A stretch of 64,000 bases of DNA, taken from Augochlora pura. Taxonomy: Eukaryota; Arthropoda; Insecta; Hymenoptera; Halictidae. Shown one piece after another: positions 23,040 to 34,695 of the stretch. The position numbers and the translations under genes were made by a program. The number at the start of each line of letters is the position of its first letter. Position 1 is the first letter of the stretch. The stretch covers positions 1,922,001-1,986,000 of the forward strand of contig NC_135781.1 in assembly GCF_028453695.1 (NCBI RefSeq), read 5' to 3'. The notes beneath the pieces were generated by a model. The model ran no database searches. It worked only from the letters and a program-made list of their open reading frames with translations, and had not been told where the DNA came from.

Positions 23040-23475
23040 GTAGCACCGGGAATGTCTTTATGACGGTTTAGAAACGCCTCGTGAACGACGATGGACGTCT
23101 TTGATACGTCGTAGAGACGGCTGTTATGGGACGTCTGTTTTTGGATGTGTTTAAGACGTTTCAGAGACGTCTTTAAGACGTCTTTTAGTGATGTCATAAA
23201 TTGAAAGTTCTTTGGATATCTGAAGCAAGATGGCTTAAAAGTGTCTAGAATGTCCTACGAACGGCTTAGAAACGTCCTAAGAACGTCCTGCAAGAAACGT
23301 CTGTTTAAAGACGTCTTTATGACGTTTTAGAGACATCACAAGTTTGACATAGTTTGAGTATCTAAAGTAATATGGCTGAAAGGTGTCTCGAATGTCCTAC
23401 GAACGTCTTAGAAATGTCCTAGAAACGTCCTAAAAGACGTCTTATGAACGTCTTATCCTATGAACGGCTTTAAAA
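23040..23475. repeat. GACGTC-family tandem array, 142-bp period
   Basis: GTGTCTAGAATGTCCTACGA at 23241 recurs as GTGTCTCGAATGTCCTACGA at 23383, a period of 142 bp. The interior consists of short repeats of GACGTCTTT, GAAACGTCCTA and GACGTTTTAGAGAC. Before 23200 the same motifs occur without the long period. Non-coding. Confidence 0.9.
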
Positions 23476-24094
23476 CAATGTCCACACCTTGCAACTCATA
23501 CTACCACCAATTTCAATCTATAAATCATTAAAATCCGTTTATTAAAAGCAAAGTTCTTTTTCTTCTATCCAATCTCTAAAGTATATAAAACCGTATTAGG
23601 TGCAAGCGGGACGCGCGTGTCAACGATTTCGAGGAAAACGGTGCGCACCGTCCCCGGGAACGAAGAGAACGGTAGTAACGTTGCTCTCTTGATTCAAATG
23701 TATCAGCGACGAACGGGTACACCCGTGATCCAGATCAAGAAGAATCGCATCAGCCACGGGTAGATCGAGAGATCTCCTGCGAGATCCGGTTCCTTGAAAT
23801 GTCCTTCCGAAGAGCCGGGTATCTATTGTCTCCCGGATCGGGTAGGTGGCCAAGGGGAGGCAGTAGGGAGCACGGAGGAGGGGGCGAGGGGGCGGGGGGA
23901 GCCGTACCTATGACGGAAGAACTTACGAAAACTCTATCGCGTTGAATTCAATTTAAAGTTCGGCCAGGGAACCTGTAAGAATTCCGCCGCAACTCATTCC
24001 CCGTTCCTTCGCGGACCTAAGTCTACAGTGAGCGCGAGACAACGTCAAAATTGCCGCGCGCAGAACTGATCCGGAAAGGAGACGAACCCCCTTC
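23476..24094. other. Unique DNA, no gene seen
   Basis: Mixed sequence with a G-rich purine segment at 23855-23902 (GGGGGCGAGGGGGCGGGGGG type). No supportable gene. Confidence 0.5.
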
Positions 24095-24288
24095 CTCTAC
24101 CTGCCTTTCCCTCTCTATCTCTTTGTCTCTCTGTCTTTCTGTTTCTTCCTTTCTCTTCTTTGCTCTCTCTCTCTCTCTCAGAGTGACAGTGAGAGAAACT
24201 CTCCCCCCCTTCTCTCTCTCTCTCTCTCTCTCACTGTCTCTCTGACTCTTCCCTTCTTTCTCTCTGTCGCTCTGTCTCTTGGTGTGTC

Positions 24289-24337
<49 letters not shown>

Positions 24338-24358
24338 TCGACACTCGCTCTCTCTCGT
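24095..24358. repeat. Polypyrimidine tract with internal GAGTGACAGTGAGAG
   Basis: CT-rich for about 260 bp with a short purine insert near 24180-24200. Associated Ser/Leu and Arg/Glu frames are artefacts. Confidence 0.9.
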
Positions 24359-25812
24359 ACAGAAAGGTGTCCTTTCGAGGAGCGACCGAGTCGGCCGGAA
24401 GAATCGCGTATTCTTTGAACTTTTCCGACTCTGTACAAGGCGTCGTCGGTCGAATAGAAAATCGTGAAACGGGGCCGCGCGGGAAACTTCGGACCGCTAA
24501 TGAAAGAACATCACGGCGGATCGAACGGTGGTTGGCTAGTAAGCCAGCTTGCGTAGCCGAAAACGATCTATTAACCCTTTCGCGACGGCTGAGGTGTATG
24601 TATAGTATTACAATTTAGCAAACAGTAATACTGCTATACCGTAGTCTAGATTACAAAATAGTTGTAAAAAGGAATTCCTTTTTTAAATGTTAATTTTTAT
24701 TATATTTATAAATGTTAATATTAAAATGTTATTATATTTATAATGTTCATTATATTTATAAATGTTCACACGGCATATTATAAAAGTCGTACATAACATG
24801 GCGCGAGAAGAACTTACGGAACACCCTAATATTCGTCCCTATCTTCTCGCGAGTCCAAGGGGACCGCCTCGAGCCGGCTCCGAGGCAGTTCGGCACGGGG
24901 CCCGGCGAGCACGCCGCGGGACTGCCCGTGTCAAAGGGAATTTCACGCACACCAACCGCCGTCGATTCGTCGTGCCATTTGTGAAGCGGCGGCGGCGGTG
25001 GTGTGGGGTCCACCTTCATTGTGCAGCGTTGCGCTGTGCTGCGAACTAGCGCGGACTAGTTCACGCCGTGCTTCCTACCTTCCTTTTTTTTTCGGCTGCA
25101 CTTTCGAGAGGACGGCCGCAGGGGGAGGGGAGGGGATGGCAGGGCGGGGTGTCGGGAGGGAGGCCTGGAAACCCTCGGCGCTCTTTCTCCGGGCAGCACC
25201 GGGGTATATTCGAAACCCGGGTCTCTCTGGAGTGGCTATTAATTCGGCACACTCTCACCTTCTGTCGCACAATAAGCGTGAAACGCCAATTCATATTCCG
25301 TGCCTTATATACTCGTTGCCGAGGACAAAAGTGGCCCCCGCCCCTGCGCCGCCCGCTGAAGGGGGTGTATCCTAAACCCTTTGACCGTGCGAGCGGCCAA
25401 AGTTCGTGCATACATACGCGCAGGCTGGTAGAGTCCCTGCGCGCGCGCGCGCTCGTCCGTGTGTATGCCTGCGCGCATAGCCGCTTATATTAGGGTTCAA
25501 AGTGCTGCACGGCGGGGCGCCGCGCAGTGGGACGAATCGCGGTTTTCGGTAAATAAAAGTTCAATTTTTCCTGATTTCTCGTTGCTTCCTGCGCTTAGCG
25601 TCGCGCGTAATATTGGTGCTAAATATGCTTAGCTGTTCATTTGCTGCGTAAAAGGAGTAGTTTGTAAGGAAGATAACCCTTCCGACCAGAATACAGAATA
25701 AAATGAATAATATAATAATAACTACAATAAAGAATAAAAAAGTCACTCACGACGCATCACGAAATAAAACACGCGAAATATTTTTCTCACATTCTCCACA
25801 CACCCGCCCCCT

Positions 25813-25854
<42 letters not shown>

Positions 25855-26099
25855 ATCCTCTCTTTACCGCGCCCCTGCACTCCGCGCACCCAGGATTCGG
25901 TAGCTGAGGGGTCGTTGTCTTTCATTACCGAAGTCCGGCGAATGGCTCGTCCGATTAGGGGCGGCTTTTATCGGAGACCGTTCCCATGAAACAGTCGTTA
26001 TCGCCGGTCCCATAGAGAAAAGCTTCCCGCGAAAAAGAACGTAGCCGATACCGTTCGCTGATTGCGATAAGACGATCTTTCGACGGGAGGAACCCGCGA
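24359..26099. other. Unique DNA with a solitary TTAACCCTT end, no gene confirmed
   Basis: A solitary element end, TTAACCCTTTCGCGACGGCT, starts at 24571. AT-rich at 24640-24780. The interval 24830-25500 is CpG-rich, with overlapping frames on both strands (25068-25493 plus, 25061-25411 minus) and no recognisable domain. (CT)n lies at 25818-25853. A 30-base string at 24800-24833 is repeated at 33265-33297. Confidence 0.45.
24800..24833. repeat. Dispersed short repeat, copy A
   Basis: GGCGCGAGAAGAACTTACGG followed by AACACCCTAATATT. It matches copy B at 33265-33297 with about three differences. On the opposite strand the end reads TTAGGGTGT, a shape seen at ends of some mariner-like elements. 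That link is only suggestive. Confidence 0.65.
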
Positions 26100-26199
26100 A
26101 ACCGGCTGAAAGAGCGAGGATGAAAAAGGGAGAAGAGAGACATACAGAGGCAGAGACAGAGATATAGGAAGGACAGAGACAGAGGGAGACAGAGAGAGA
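26100..26199. repeat. Polypurine-rich lead-in
   Basis: GA-rich sequence with AGAGACAGAG strings leading into the 12-bp minisatellite. Confidence 0.8.
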
Positions 26200-26384
26200 G
26201 ACAAAGACAGAGACAAAGACAGAGACAAAGACAGAGACAAAGACAGAGACAGAGACAGAGACAAAGACAGAGACAAAGGCAGAGACAGAGACAGAGACAA
26301 AGACAGAGACAAAGACAGAGACAAAGACAGAGACAAAGACAGAGACAAAGACAGAGACAAAGACAGAGACAAAGACAGAGACAT
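26200..26384. repeat. 12-bp minisatellite (ACAAAGACAGAG), about 15 copies
   Basis: About 185 bp of nearly perfect ACAAAGACAGAG, with occasional 6-bp ACAGAG-only steps around 26240-26300. Sequence homogeneity implies recent expansion. The two minus-strand frames read as Leu-Cys or Leu-Ser repeats (151 and 128 codons) and are artefacts. Confidence 0.95.
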
Positions 26385-26630
26385 AGAGAGATAGAGGTAG
26401 AAAGAAACAAATTCAGAGAGAGACAGAAAGAGAAAGACAGAGAGTATGAGTGAGAGAGAGATGGAAAGAAGTGGGGCGCAGCATAGGGTAGGAGAAAGAG
26501 AAGGAAAGAGAGTGGGGGATGAACGGATGCATGGGGTGGCCCGGTTGGATCTCGTTAGTTTCGCGTCCTCTCTAATTGGTGCATCGATTATACCAATTAT
26601 CGTTTCTACTCGAGAGATTAGCTAATTGCG

Positions 26631-26668
<38 letters not shown>
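26385..26668. repeat. GA-rich tail, unique spacer and (CT)n
   Basis: GA-rich to about 26520, then unique DNA, then a pure (CT)n tract at 26633-26668. Confidence 0.8.
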
Positions 26669-26673
<5 letters not shown>

Positions 26674-28770
26674 CCTCTTCTCTCTCTGTCTTTTCTCTCG
26701 TTGACGGGACACGAACGTGCGTGTGCAACTGCACCGAATGTGACACGCAGCATAGGGTGTTGGTACGCCGTGCGGGAGAACAGAGAGCGTTCTCTCTCCT
26801 CTCCTCCTTTTCTTCTCTTTTTTTCAATGGGGCCAGAGGAGCGAGCGCGAGTGCATTGTGGATACCCGGTATTCATTCATCGGTATCAGGTAACCCGGTT
26901 CGGGCCTCCGAAACCGCTCCCGGAGCCCCCGGATACTTGCTCGATAAAAATCCTCTCCCTCTCTCTTACTCTCTCTCTCGCTCTTCGATGTCTCTCTCTT
27001 TGATGTCTCTCCTCTGCCAGGCATCGAGCTGGTAGCATCATCTTTCGATTAGGCGCACGAAAAATTGCCTGCCGAATTTTTCAGACCTGCCTACGTCGCT
27101 TCCTATTTTATCAACAATTTTGGAATTATTTTTAGCGATCGCATGTGGAAAGGTATTTTATTGAGTAGTTTAGAGAGTAATAATTTTGTTTAAATATTAA
27201 ACACACAGCATTTACAAGTCCCCAAATTATTACAGAATTTTTAAAATAATATATACCAATCTCAGTGAATAAAATGAATAAAATAAACATTGTCCAAACC
27301 CTAATATTACATAAATAATAAAGCATTACTATATAATAACTTAAACAGCCCAATGACCAACGGTAAACTATTAACTTAGGCATACCTTTGACATAACCTT
27401 AATCTAAACATCTTCAACCCTTCCACCGTTTTTAAATTCGCAAAAATTTGAAAGCTCTGCGTTAATAAATAAATCAACGTCTCGCAAAGAAAAAGCATAA
27501 AATACAAGTGAAATAACGGGCTAAGAAATCGACGCGTCCAAAACGCGTCCGATTGTCTAAAGTTCAAAATGCGCGAGTTGCGCATTCGAAAGGAAAGGGT
27601 ACCTTCGTTGCCATAAATTCGCCGACGCCGCGGCGTCGTCCTTTCTTTGTTGCTCCACGCGGATCGTACGTTCGCGAGAGTATTTTAAGAAAGGAAGATG
27701 TTTTCGTGTAAATATTCGGAGCATCTATATTTTCATGTCGTTGAGCAGGCCACTGGACCGGTTTACCTGTTCACAGGGGGGGGGGGGGGGACTGGAACTT
27801 TGCGCAGGTAGTTTAAACCGCGTGTGTAGGGTTCGCGCGGCCATTTTCGTCCCTTTCCTTTTTTCGTCGTAACTCTTCGCCGCCCGCCGACGCCGACGTA
27901 AGACTCCGTAGGAGGATTATACATACCCGGGGATACGCGATATTTCTTCCGATCGTGTACAGCCACGTTGATTGTCACGGTAATTTAACTAATTTTTCCA
28001 ATCGCCGCGATCGGTGCACTTTGTGACTGTTCACCCGATTACGCGACGAATTTATTGCTTATTTATTGCTATAACGTTGTATCTCGTCTAGGAGATATAT
28101 GCCAAATTTATTTAAAATTATTTACAATTGCCAAATTGTGCAATTTGGTTTTGTGGCAGGGGGAGTCGAATTTTGTTTATAAGTGAATGGTGAAGCTAAA
28201 TTTGTTAATAGAAGAGTGGAAAAAGGGAAGAAATTGTTTTTAGCGTTAAGGATTTTATGGCTGAGTTATGGTCGAAATTTTATGGTTGCAAAATTTTCTA
28301 TTGACAAGATTTGATTTCGTCACAATCTTATCAGGTGATTATCCTTTATTTTCCAAATAATTACCATTTATTCCCCAAGTAATTATACTTAATTCTACGA
28401 TTTTATTCTCAATTTTATTCTCAATATTTACAAATAATTATTGTCAATTTTACGAACAAATATCGAGCAGGCAACCCTTTCCCAAAGGTTCGCACATCCT
28501 CGCCGAACAATCAGAGAACGGGGCAAGGTATTATCGCCGCGATCGCAACAGCAATTTGCGGTGGCGACACACCGCGACGCGCGTACAGTCGCGACGAGCG
28601 TACAGTCGATGTTTCGGATCGCGATCAATTGTGCCCGGCGTTAAGAAATCCTGTTTACCAGCGCCATTAGGTAATACCTTTTATCCAATCAACGGCTAAT
28701 GTGCCTCCTGTTCCGCTCTTTCCCGCTGTGGTAACTCTGGTCGTGTAGGAAAGGCAACATTGGCTCGGCG
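26669..28770. other. Unique DNA, no gene seen
   Basis: CpG-containing to 27030, AT-rich 27060-27500, mixed afterwards. Contains a G15 homopolymer at 27776-27790 and a small dyad CCAAATTGTGCAATTTGG near 28130. No gene or RNA is supportable. Confidence 0.5.
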
Positions 28771-28814
28771 GAAGAGAGAGAGAGGGAGAGAGAGAGAGAG
28801 AAGGAGAGAGAGAT
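28771..28814. repeat. (GA)n microsatellite
   Basis: GAGAGA tract with GGGA and AAGG interruptions. Confidence 0.9.
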
Positions 28815-29189
28815 GTTGAAAGAGGGTATGGGATTGCGGGGATTGAAGGATTGGCGGTCGGATCCGCGAAACAGGGTGGTTACATGCAATTTTACGAATC
28901 ACCGGCAGAAGGTTTTATCCTATTCCCCGGAGCGGCCGAGCCCGGGTCCAGGCCGCGCCGTTTAGGAATCGCCGTGGGCTACTCAAAATCCCGTTTCGTC
29001 GGGATCGCTCGAATTTAACCGAAACTACGCAAACACCGACGGCTTTGATTCGGCCGCGCGGGTGGGTTGCGAGGAACGGCAAGGCGGGTTGCGAGGAGGC
29101 GAAAAAAGGGAGAGCTGGAGGAATGGCGAGACGAGGCGGAACGTGGCGAGATGAAGACAGGTTAGGCGAGGTGAGACGATACGACGGGA

Positions 29190-29605
29190 TATGATGCGAA
29201 GCAAAGCGAAGCAAAGCGAGGCGATTCGAGGCGATTCGAGGCGATGCGTAGCAACGCGAGGCGTTCCGAGAAAATTTGAAGCAACTCGAGGCGATTCGAA
29301 GCATAGCGAAGCAATGCGAGGCGATTCAAAGCGTTGCGAAGCAATGCGAGACGATTCGAAGCCTTGCGAAGCAACGCGAAGAACTCTGAAGCGATGCTAA
29401 GCAACGTTAGACAACGCGAGGCAATCCGAAGCTACGCGAGGTAACCCGAAACAGCGCGAAGCACCACGAAGCACCGCGAAGTGTCCCGAAGCACCGCGAA
29501 GTGTCCCGAAGCTCCGCAAAGCGTCCCTATGTGACGCGAAATAGCACGAAGCGTCCCGAAGCAATACTAAGCGCCGCGAAACAACGCGAAGCAACGCAAA
29601 GCACA
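29190..29605. repeat. 10-bp / pentamer array (GCGAAGCAAY, GCGAGGCGAT)
   Basis: More than 400 bp of degenerate 10-bp units such as GCGAAGCAAT, GCGAGGCGAT and TCGAAGC, in which every fifth to tenth base repeats. The purine-rich strand is the plus strand throughout. Frames on the minus strand (129 and 80 codons) are built of Leu/Ala/Arg/Phe repeats and are not proteins. Confidence 0.9.
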
Positions 29606-30518
29606 ACAGTCTCTCCTACCTCGCCCCGTAATCCTTTTTACCTTGTTTCGCTTAGACGCTCCTAAGCCGCGAAGGAAAATCAGTACAATCGAGGATTTCG
29701 TGCCGCGGGACGAATCGTCGAATTAGCAAGTCGCTCGCGGATTGTTTTTACGCGACAGGGCACGGCAGAGAGATAGCACGTTTATATCGACTTTCGGTTT
29801 GCCTCCACCGTGGACCTCGTTGCTCGCACGGGCCGCACTCCTCTTCTTCTTCTTCTTCACCCTCAACCTCGCCCTCTCCTCATCGAAAGCTCCCCTCTCC
29901 TCATCGAGATACTCAACTTTCAATCGAATAGTTTCTTTAACCGAAAACCACGAAACTTTCTCATTATGCGGAGTTGTTAGTTCGCAGTTTCAGTTGAGTT
30001 TGGCTTAGCCAATGAGGCTGCCGCTTCCAGGAGGCTACTCGCCCCCCCCCCCCCCCTCGCGTAAGGCCCCCTTCGTCCCCTGGCCCGGCTCGCTCCTTCT
30101 CCGCGCGAGCCACGCCGACGGCAGAAGCTGCTTACAACTTTTCCCTCGACGCGCTACTTTAAAATCGAGCCGCGAACGGGCCACGATTCGCTGTGTACGT
30201 GGCCACCGCGGATGAGATGTACACCCTATACGTATATACTTTGGATGGTTAAGGGTGCTATGAAATTGTTGGAATAATGATTGGATCGTCCGGTGGATGA
30301 AATATGATTTTTTGATGATCTTTGTGAGGATTAAATATTGTCTGCGGCAATTGCAAGAACTAAGTTGGATATACTTTATTATTATTTTTTTTTAATAATT
30401 GTTGTAGATTAGGAATAATTTATTGATACTAGGAAATTCGTTTAAGTATATTTATGATAGCAGATTTTTATATGTTCAATTTTGCTGTTTCAGAGAATTT
30501 TTATTTTCATTGAAAATG
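29606..30518. other. Unique DNA, no gene seen
   Basis: Includes a CTT trinucleotide run near 29842-29858 and a C15 homopolymer at 30042-30056. AT-rich after 30240. No supportable gene. Confidence 0.5.
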
Positions 30519-30628
30519 AACTATCATAACCTAAAACAACCTGAAATAACCTAAATTAATCTATGTAACCTAAAAATCTGAAATAACCAAAAATAACCTA
30601 AAATAACCTGACATAACCTAAAAACCCC
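30519..30628. repeat. Degenerate AATAACCTAA repeat
   Basis: About ten units of ATAACCTAAA, AACAACCTGA and similar 10-11 bp strings. It carries CCTAA words as in the insect telomere repeat TTAGG but in a longer, irregular unit, so it is not telomeric DNA. Confidence 0.75.
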
Positions 30629-31204
30629 ATTATTCCTCCCACCATGCGTCGAAATCCATCACAAGGACGAGCCCCCACGTGGCCGGAAGCCGTCGTCAAC
30701 CTGCTGGGCTACTGAATGGATTATTATCAGAGAAAAGTTTCGGCAGTCTGTCACTTTTAAACGAATCGGCGACGTCTTCTCCACCGAGCACACCTCGTGG
30801 CCCGTCGCGTTCGTGTTTCGCCTTGAACGGCTTAAAGCTGTACGCTCGTTAAGCGGCGCCCGCGCCGTTTAATTCCGCGACCGAACTGTCGCGCTCCACG
30901 AAGAACCACAATTCGCGATCACGCGGAGAACCCGAACGCGCTAATTGGATAACTGGAATCTACTTATAATGTCGGGGGGGATTGTTGCGGATTTGCTCGA
31001 GCACTTTCGCTCGGTCTGCGAGCGGGCTTGGCCCGCCAGCCGTCGAGACGGAAACGACCGATACCGACGGCGTTTAACCCTTTGTACCCGAGCGATGACT
31101 CTGAAAAATCTGATGATCGAAAAATCATTGAAAATCCAAGTTGATTGAAAAGAGTTTGAAAGGAGGATCTGACATCTTATTTATAGTATTTGTAATATAT
31201 TAAC
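30629..31204. other. Unique DNA with a solitary TTAACCCTT end
   Basis: CpG-rich to 31070. TTAACCCTTTGTACCCGAGC at 31074 matches the ends of the TTAA MITEs. No partner end is found before 32 kb. No gene is seen. Confidence 0.5.
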
Positions 31205-31390
31205 GTTTGTTATATAATAATATTTGTTAATATTTGTATGTTAATATTTATGATATATATTATTATTTGTAATATGTTAATATTTATAATTTATTAATAT
31301 TTATAATACACTAATATCTATACCGTATTAATATTTATAATATATTAATATTTACAACGTATGAATATTTATAATATATTTATAATTATT
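31205..31390. repeat. 17-bp AT-rich minisatellite, about 8 copies
   Basis: TTAATATTTATAATATA-type units run in exact 17-bp register from 31260 to 31378, with more degenerate units upstream. Confidence 0.85.
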
Positions 31391-32845
31391 CAGGATGTCA
31401 CAGTGCCAAAGTGGAAGAAATAAAACGCGTCGAAACGACGGATTTAGTCGAACAGCCGCGCGGCTCGGTTATTCCGTGGCGCTTATATTGTTCGACCAAG
31501 GGGGGGATGTTGGAATGAATTCGCGGTGGTTAACGAGATCGTAAAGATACCGATATGACACGGCTGCGAGAGTCGTGAAACGGGCCAGTGGGTTCTGCTC
31601 ATCATTCGAAGAACCGATGCAGCCCAGAGGGAGTATCGCGGGTTATTACAGGGGGATCGCGATCCATCCGTTCCCGCAACACGGACCGTATATAACGAGA
31701 TCCCCGTCGCTGCACGCTGGACCTCGTCTATTTTCTTCAACATCCTCCGCCACTTTCTGCTACCTTCCAAATTTTCCACTGTATAGTCTAGTCAAATAAT
31801 CATCTAAATAGGAAATTCATCTAAAAATCAAGTACCATGGTAATTCTTGTATTAAAAGAAATATGTAAAAATATATAAATAATTAAGAGAAATATATAAT
31901 ATATTTTTATATTGACTTTTTTTATGAAATATATTTCTATTTCAGTTTTTTGTTACACAGAAGTAATTTTCGTAACAATTAATTTTTGTATGACTGGTTT
32001 TTTTTAATAATGGAAAATAAATAATTTTCTACTATATTAGTGACTATACTATAGTGATAGTGACTATATTATACACAGTTGTAGCGACTATATTTCGCTT
32101 CATCCTGCGCTGCGTGTTTCGCTCAATTTATAGTGTGTCAGCGTCGGCGAGACCTCGTCTGCGTCGAAAATCACGGCGGCGACATAATTTCGGCCGATCT
32201 CATCAAAGATTGGAGGACCAAAGGCGGAGGGAACACGACGTTCCCGCAGAGCGGAAGACAAATTGAACATAGAAACGGCCCGGTTCGCCAGTGCCTCCCC
32301 GCCGCCCGATTACACGATGGACTTCACCGTCCTCCCCCTTTTCCCCTGTTCCTGCCTCGCGAGCAAATTCCGGTGGCGCGCCCGCCCCCTCCCCTCTACC
32401 CCCGTGTTTCTGATACCTCGGCCGCGCGGCAGAGGAGTTTTGCGGAAAGATCACCGCGAAACTTTCGCTCGGTTTCTTATCTGGACGGAGGAGGGGCGTG
32501 CGGTGCGTGGGAACGGCTCCGCGTTATTCGGATGAGTAAAGGGTGGAGGGGCGGGGAGGGGGTGAGCCTGGGGAAAACGGGATGAGAAAAAGCCGGACGA
32601 AAAACAGAGCCGGCGAAGGGGGATGAGGATGTTAATGCAATCCCGGCGACGTGTTTTCCGTGTTTGTCGCTGGTTTTAATCTTGCCCGCCTGTCGTCGAC
32701 GGCGGCGTCGACGTCGACGACGTAGTACCAGTTTCATAGTAAGCGATGAGAAATAAGAAGATTGATTTGTGTAATCACGTATTTATATTTATTGAATAGA
32801 TAATTAATATTTTTTTGATATACTTAATATATATTTAGTATATAG
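31391..32845. other. Unique DNA, no gene confirmed
   Basis: Mixed (31391-31790), AT-rich (31790-32090), CpG-rich (32100-32740). A GTCGACGTCGAC cluster lies at 32694-32720. A 98-codon minus-strand frame (31483-31779) and a 150-codon plus-strand frame (32133-32585) have no recognised domains and overlap frames on the other strand. Confidence 0.45.
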
Positions 32846-32846
32846 T

Positions 32847-33100
32847 GAACGTCTTAAAGACGTTCTTTTTACGTCTTTTTTAGGTTTGATTGTTGTAAGT
32901 CCTAAAATGGACATTTTTAGGACGTCTTATTTCTGACGTTGAGGTTATGTCTGTTTTAAGTTTGAACGTCGTAAGTCCTAAAATGGACGTTTTTAGGACG
33001 TCTTGTTTTTACGTTGAGGTTATGTCTAATTTGCGATACTTTTGAGTCGTTTTTAAGACGTTTTTAAGACGTCTTAACCATGTTTCACTTTGGGCGTTCA
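32847..33100. repeat. GACGTC-family element, copy 1 of a homologous pair
   Basis: Begins GAACGTCTTAAAGACGTTC and contains AAGTCCTAAAATGGACATTT, TTCTGACGTTGAGGTTATGT, and ends near ATGTTTCACTTTGGGCGTTC. All of these blocks occur in the same order at 34354-34575, so the two are copies of one dispersed element of about 220-250 bp. An internal segment (AAGTCCTAAAATGGAC..GACGTTGAGGTTATGTCT) is present twice in this copy and once in the other. Confidence 0.9.
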
Positions 33101-33842
33101 TAAAATGTGTTATTAAAATATCGTCCGATTAAATACCGTCTTGATTAAATGATCTTAAATGACTAATTCTGTAGCATTGTCCTGGGAATATTAGTGCCTT
33201 ACTCTCTCGCGCACACTATATCGCAGATTTTCATCAAGCATCCCCCGGAGATTGTAGACAGCTAGGCGCGGAAAGAACTCACGGGACACCCTAATATTTT
33301 ATAGGGGACAACGGTGCTCCGCTGAGGCGGCAGCCACTCGCAGGCGTTTAATGGCGCACGGCGACGATCTCCGGACCGAGCTTGAAATTCGGCCTCTCCT
33401 TCTCCCTTTTGCGGGAACATTCGGAACGGTATCCGCGGCCTCGTTACGGAGTCTTAGAACGACCGACTCGCATTGATGAAACGTAAATAGCTAATGCGGT
33501 GCCGGAAACGTAATTTCCTTTGATCCCGGTCCGCCCTATAATAACTGGCCCGTAAGTAACGTTAACTGGAATTGCAAATATATGTCGTAACGCGAGGATT
33601 ACACTTAATCTTCGCGCAAAGATTACCGCGCGCGCGCGCGCAGGGCGATGCTGCACAATTCAGCGAACTGCGGGCCCCGCGGCGGCTTCTTTAATTCTTG
33701 ACCCCGCGTGACCCGGTCATGCCGCGGTCGCAAAACGCCGCCCGTAAAACTTGGGATAGGATTTATATGGATTGCGATTGATTTTATAATAATAAAAATA
33801 ATAGAGTACAGTGTTTAAAGTCTAAAACATTAAATCCTATAA
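33101..33842. other. Unique DNA, no gene seen
   Basis: Contains dispersed short repeat copy B at 33265-33297 and a GCGCGC run at 33630-33641. No gene is supportable. Confidence 0.5.
33265..33297. repeat. Dispersed short repeat, copy B
   Basis: GGCGCGGAAAGAACTCACGG followed by GACACCCTAATATT, matching copy A at 24800-24833. Confidence 0.65.
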
Positions 33843-33980
33843 AAGACATCTTAATTTCTAACACAAGGCTTATCTAGGACGTTCCTGGACCGTTCATAGA
33901 ACACCCTCGACGTCATAAAGGCATCCCAAATGTCGGTCACCACACGTCTTTAAATCGTCTCTAAGTCGTCTTAAAAACCT
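33843..33980. repeat. GACGTC-family degenerate locus
   Basis: Contains AGACATCTTAATTTCTAACA, GGACGTTCCTGGACCGTTCA, ACACGTCTTTAAATCGTC and AGTCGTCTTAAAAAC. These match the 56.9-57.3 kb array more closely than the 32.8 kb element. Confidence 0.75.
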
Positions 33981-34353
33981 CTTTGCCGTCGGAAAATCAC
34001 CTTCGAAAAAGAAGAAACTCGCGGATCGACTCGGCAAGTTTCGCGCGCATCCTTTTTCCGACACTCTCGCGCAGCCGGTCAAGCGGTAAAGCTAGATTTT
34101 CCGGGCTTATTAAATATTGTAACAAGAAGAGCGTCGGTGCACAGGCGGTTCCGTATCTCGGCGGCGTAATACGGTTGCTAATGAGCTCGTTGTCGGCGCG
34201 ACCTTTTGCAAATAAATAATCCGCAAAAAGGCGAAGTGGGAGAGGGAGGTATCCGCGGGGCAAACGGCGTTATTATGTCGAGAGGTGTGTTGCGCGCGCG
34301 AGGACGAGATACTGCCGGCCAGGTGATGCATGCGATATATATTTAATAAGTAG

Positions 34354-34695
34354 CGAACGTCTTAGAGACGTCCATTTTACGTCTGTTTTAAGTCTGAATG
34401 CCGCAAGTCCTAAAATGGACGTTCTTAAAACGTCTTATTTCTGACGTTGAGGTTACGTCTAATTTGGCAGATGTTTTCGAGTCGTTTTTTAGGCTTTTTT
34501 ATGGAGCGTCTGGTTTGGGACGTTTTTAAGACGTTTCTAAGACGTTCCAACGATGTTTCACTTTGGACGTTCTAGGAATTTTTTTTTAAATATAAGTGGA
34601 CTTAATGGTCTTATGATTATGAAGACGTCTAAAGGCGAATCTCAGTTTTTAGAGAAAGACGTTTTTAGGACGTTTCCGAGACGTTCGTAGGACAT
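34354..34695. repeat. GACGTC-family element, copy 2 of the pair, with tail
   Basis: Homologous to 32847-33100 from GAACGTCTTAGAGACGTCCA to ATGTTTCACTTTGGACGTTC. The stem ACGTCCATTTTA (34368-34379) pairs with TAAAATGGACGT (34411-34422). A tail to 34695 continues with GACGTTTTTAGGACGTTTCC and CGTAGGACATTCGATG. Confidence 0.9.

Noticed and set aside
23040..23475. CRISPR-like array of GACGTC motifs
   Set aside because: Motif spacing is irregular and a longer 142-bp period covers both motif and spacer.
25955..26410. Leu-Cys and Leu-Ser repeat proteins of 151 and 128 codons
   Set aside because: Translation of the 12-bp minisatellite.
27414..27600. Possible MITE between TTCAACCCTTCC and AAAGGGTACC
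   Set aside because: Neither side carries TTAA and the ends do not match beyond a few bases.
30519..30628. Possible telomeric TTAGG (CCTAA) repeat
   Set aside because: Units are 10-11 bp and irregular (ATAACCTAAA), not the 5-bp telomere repeat.
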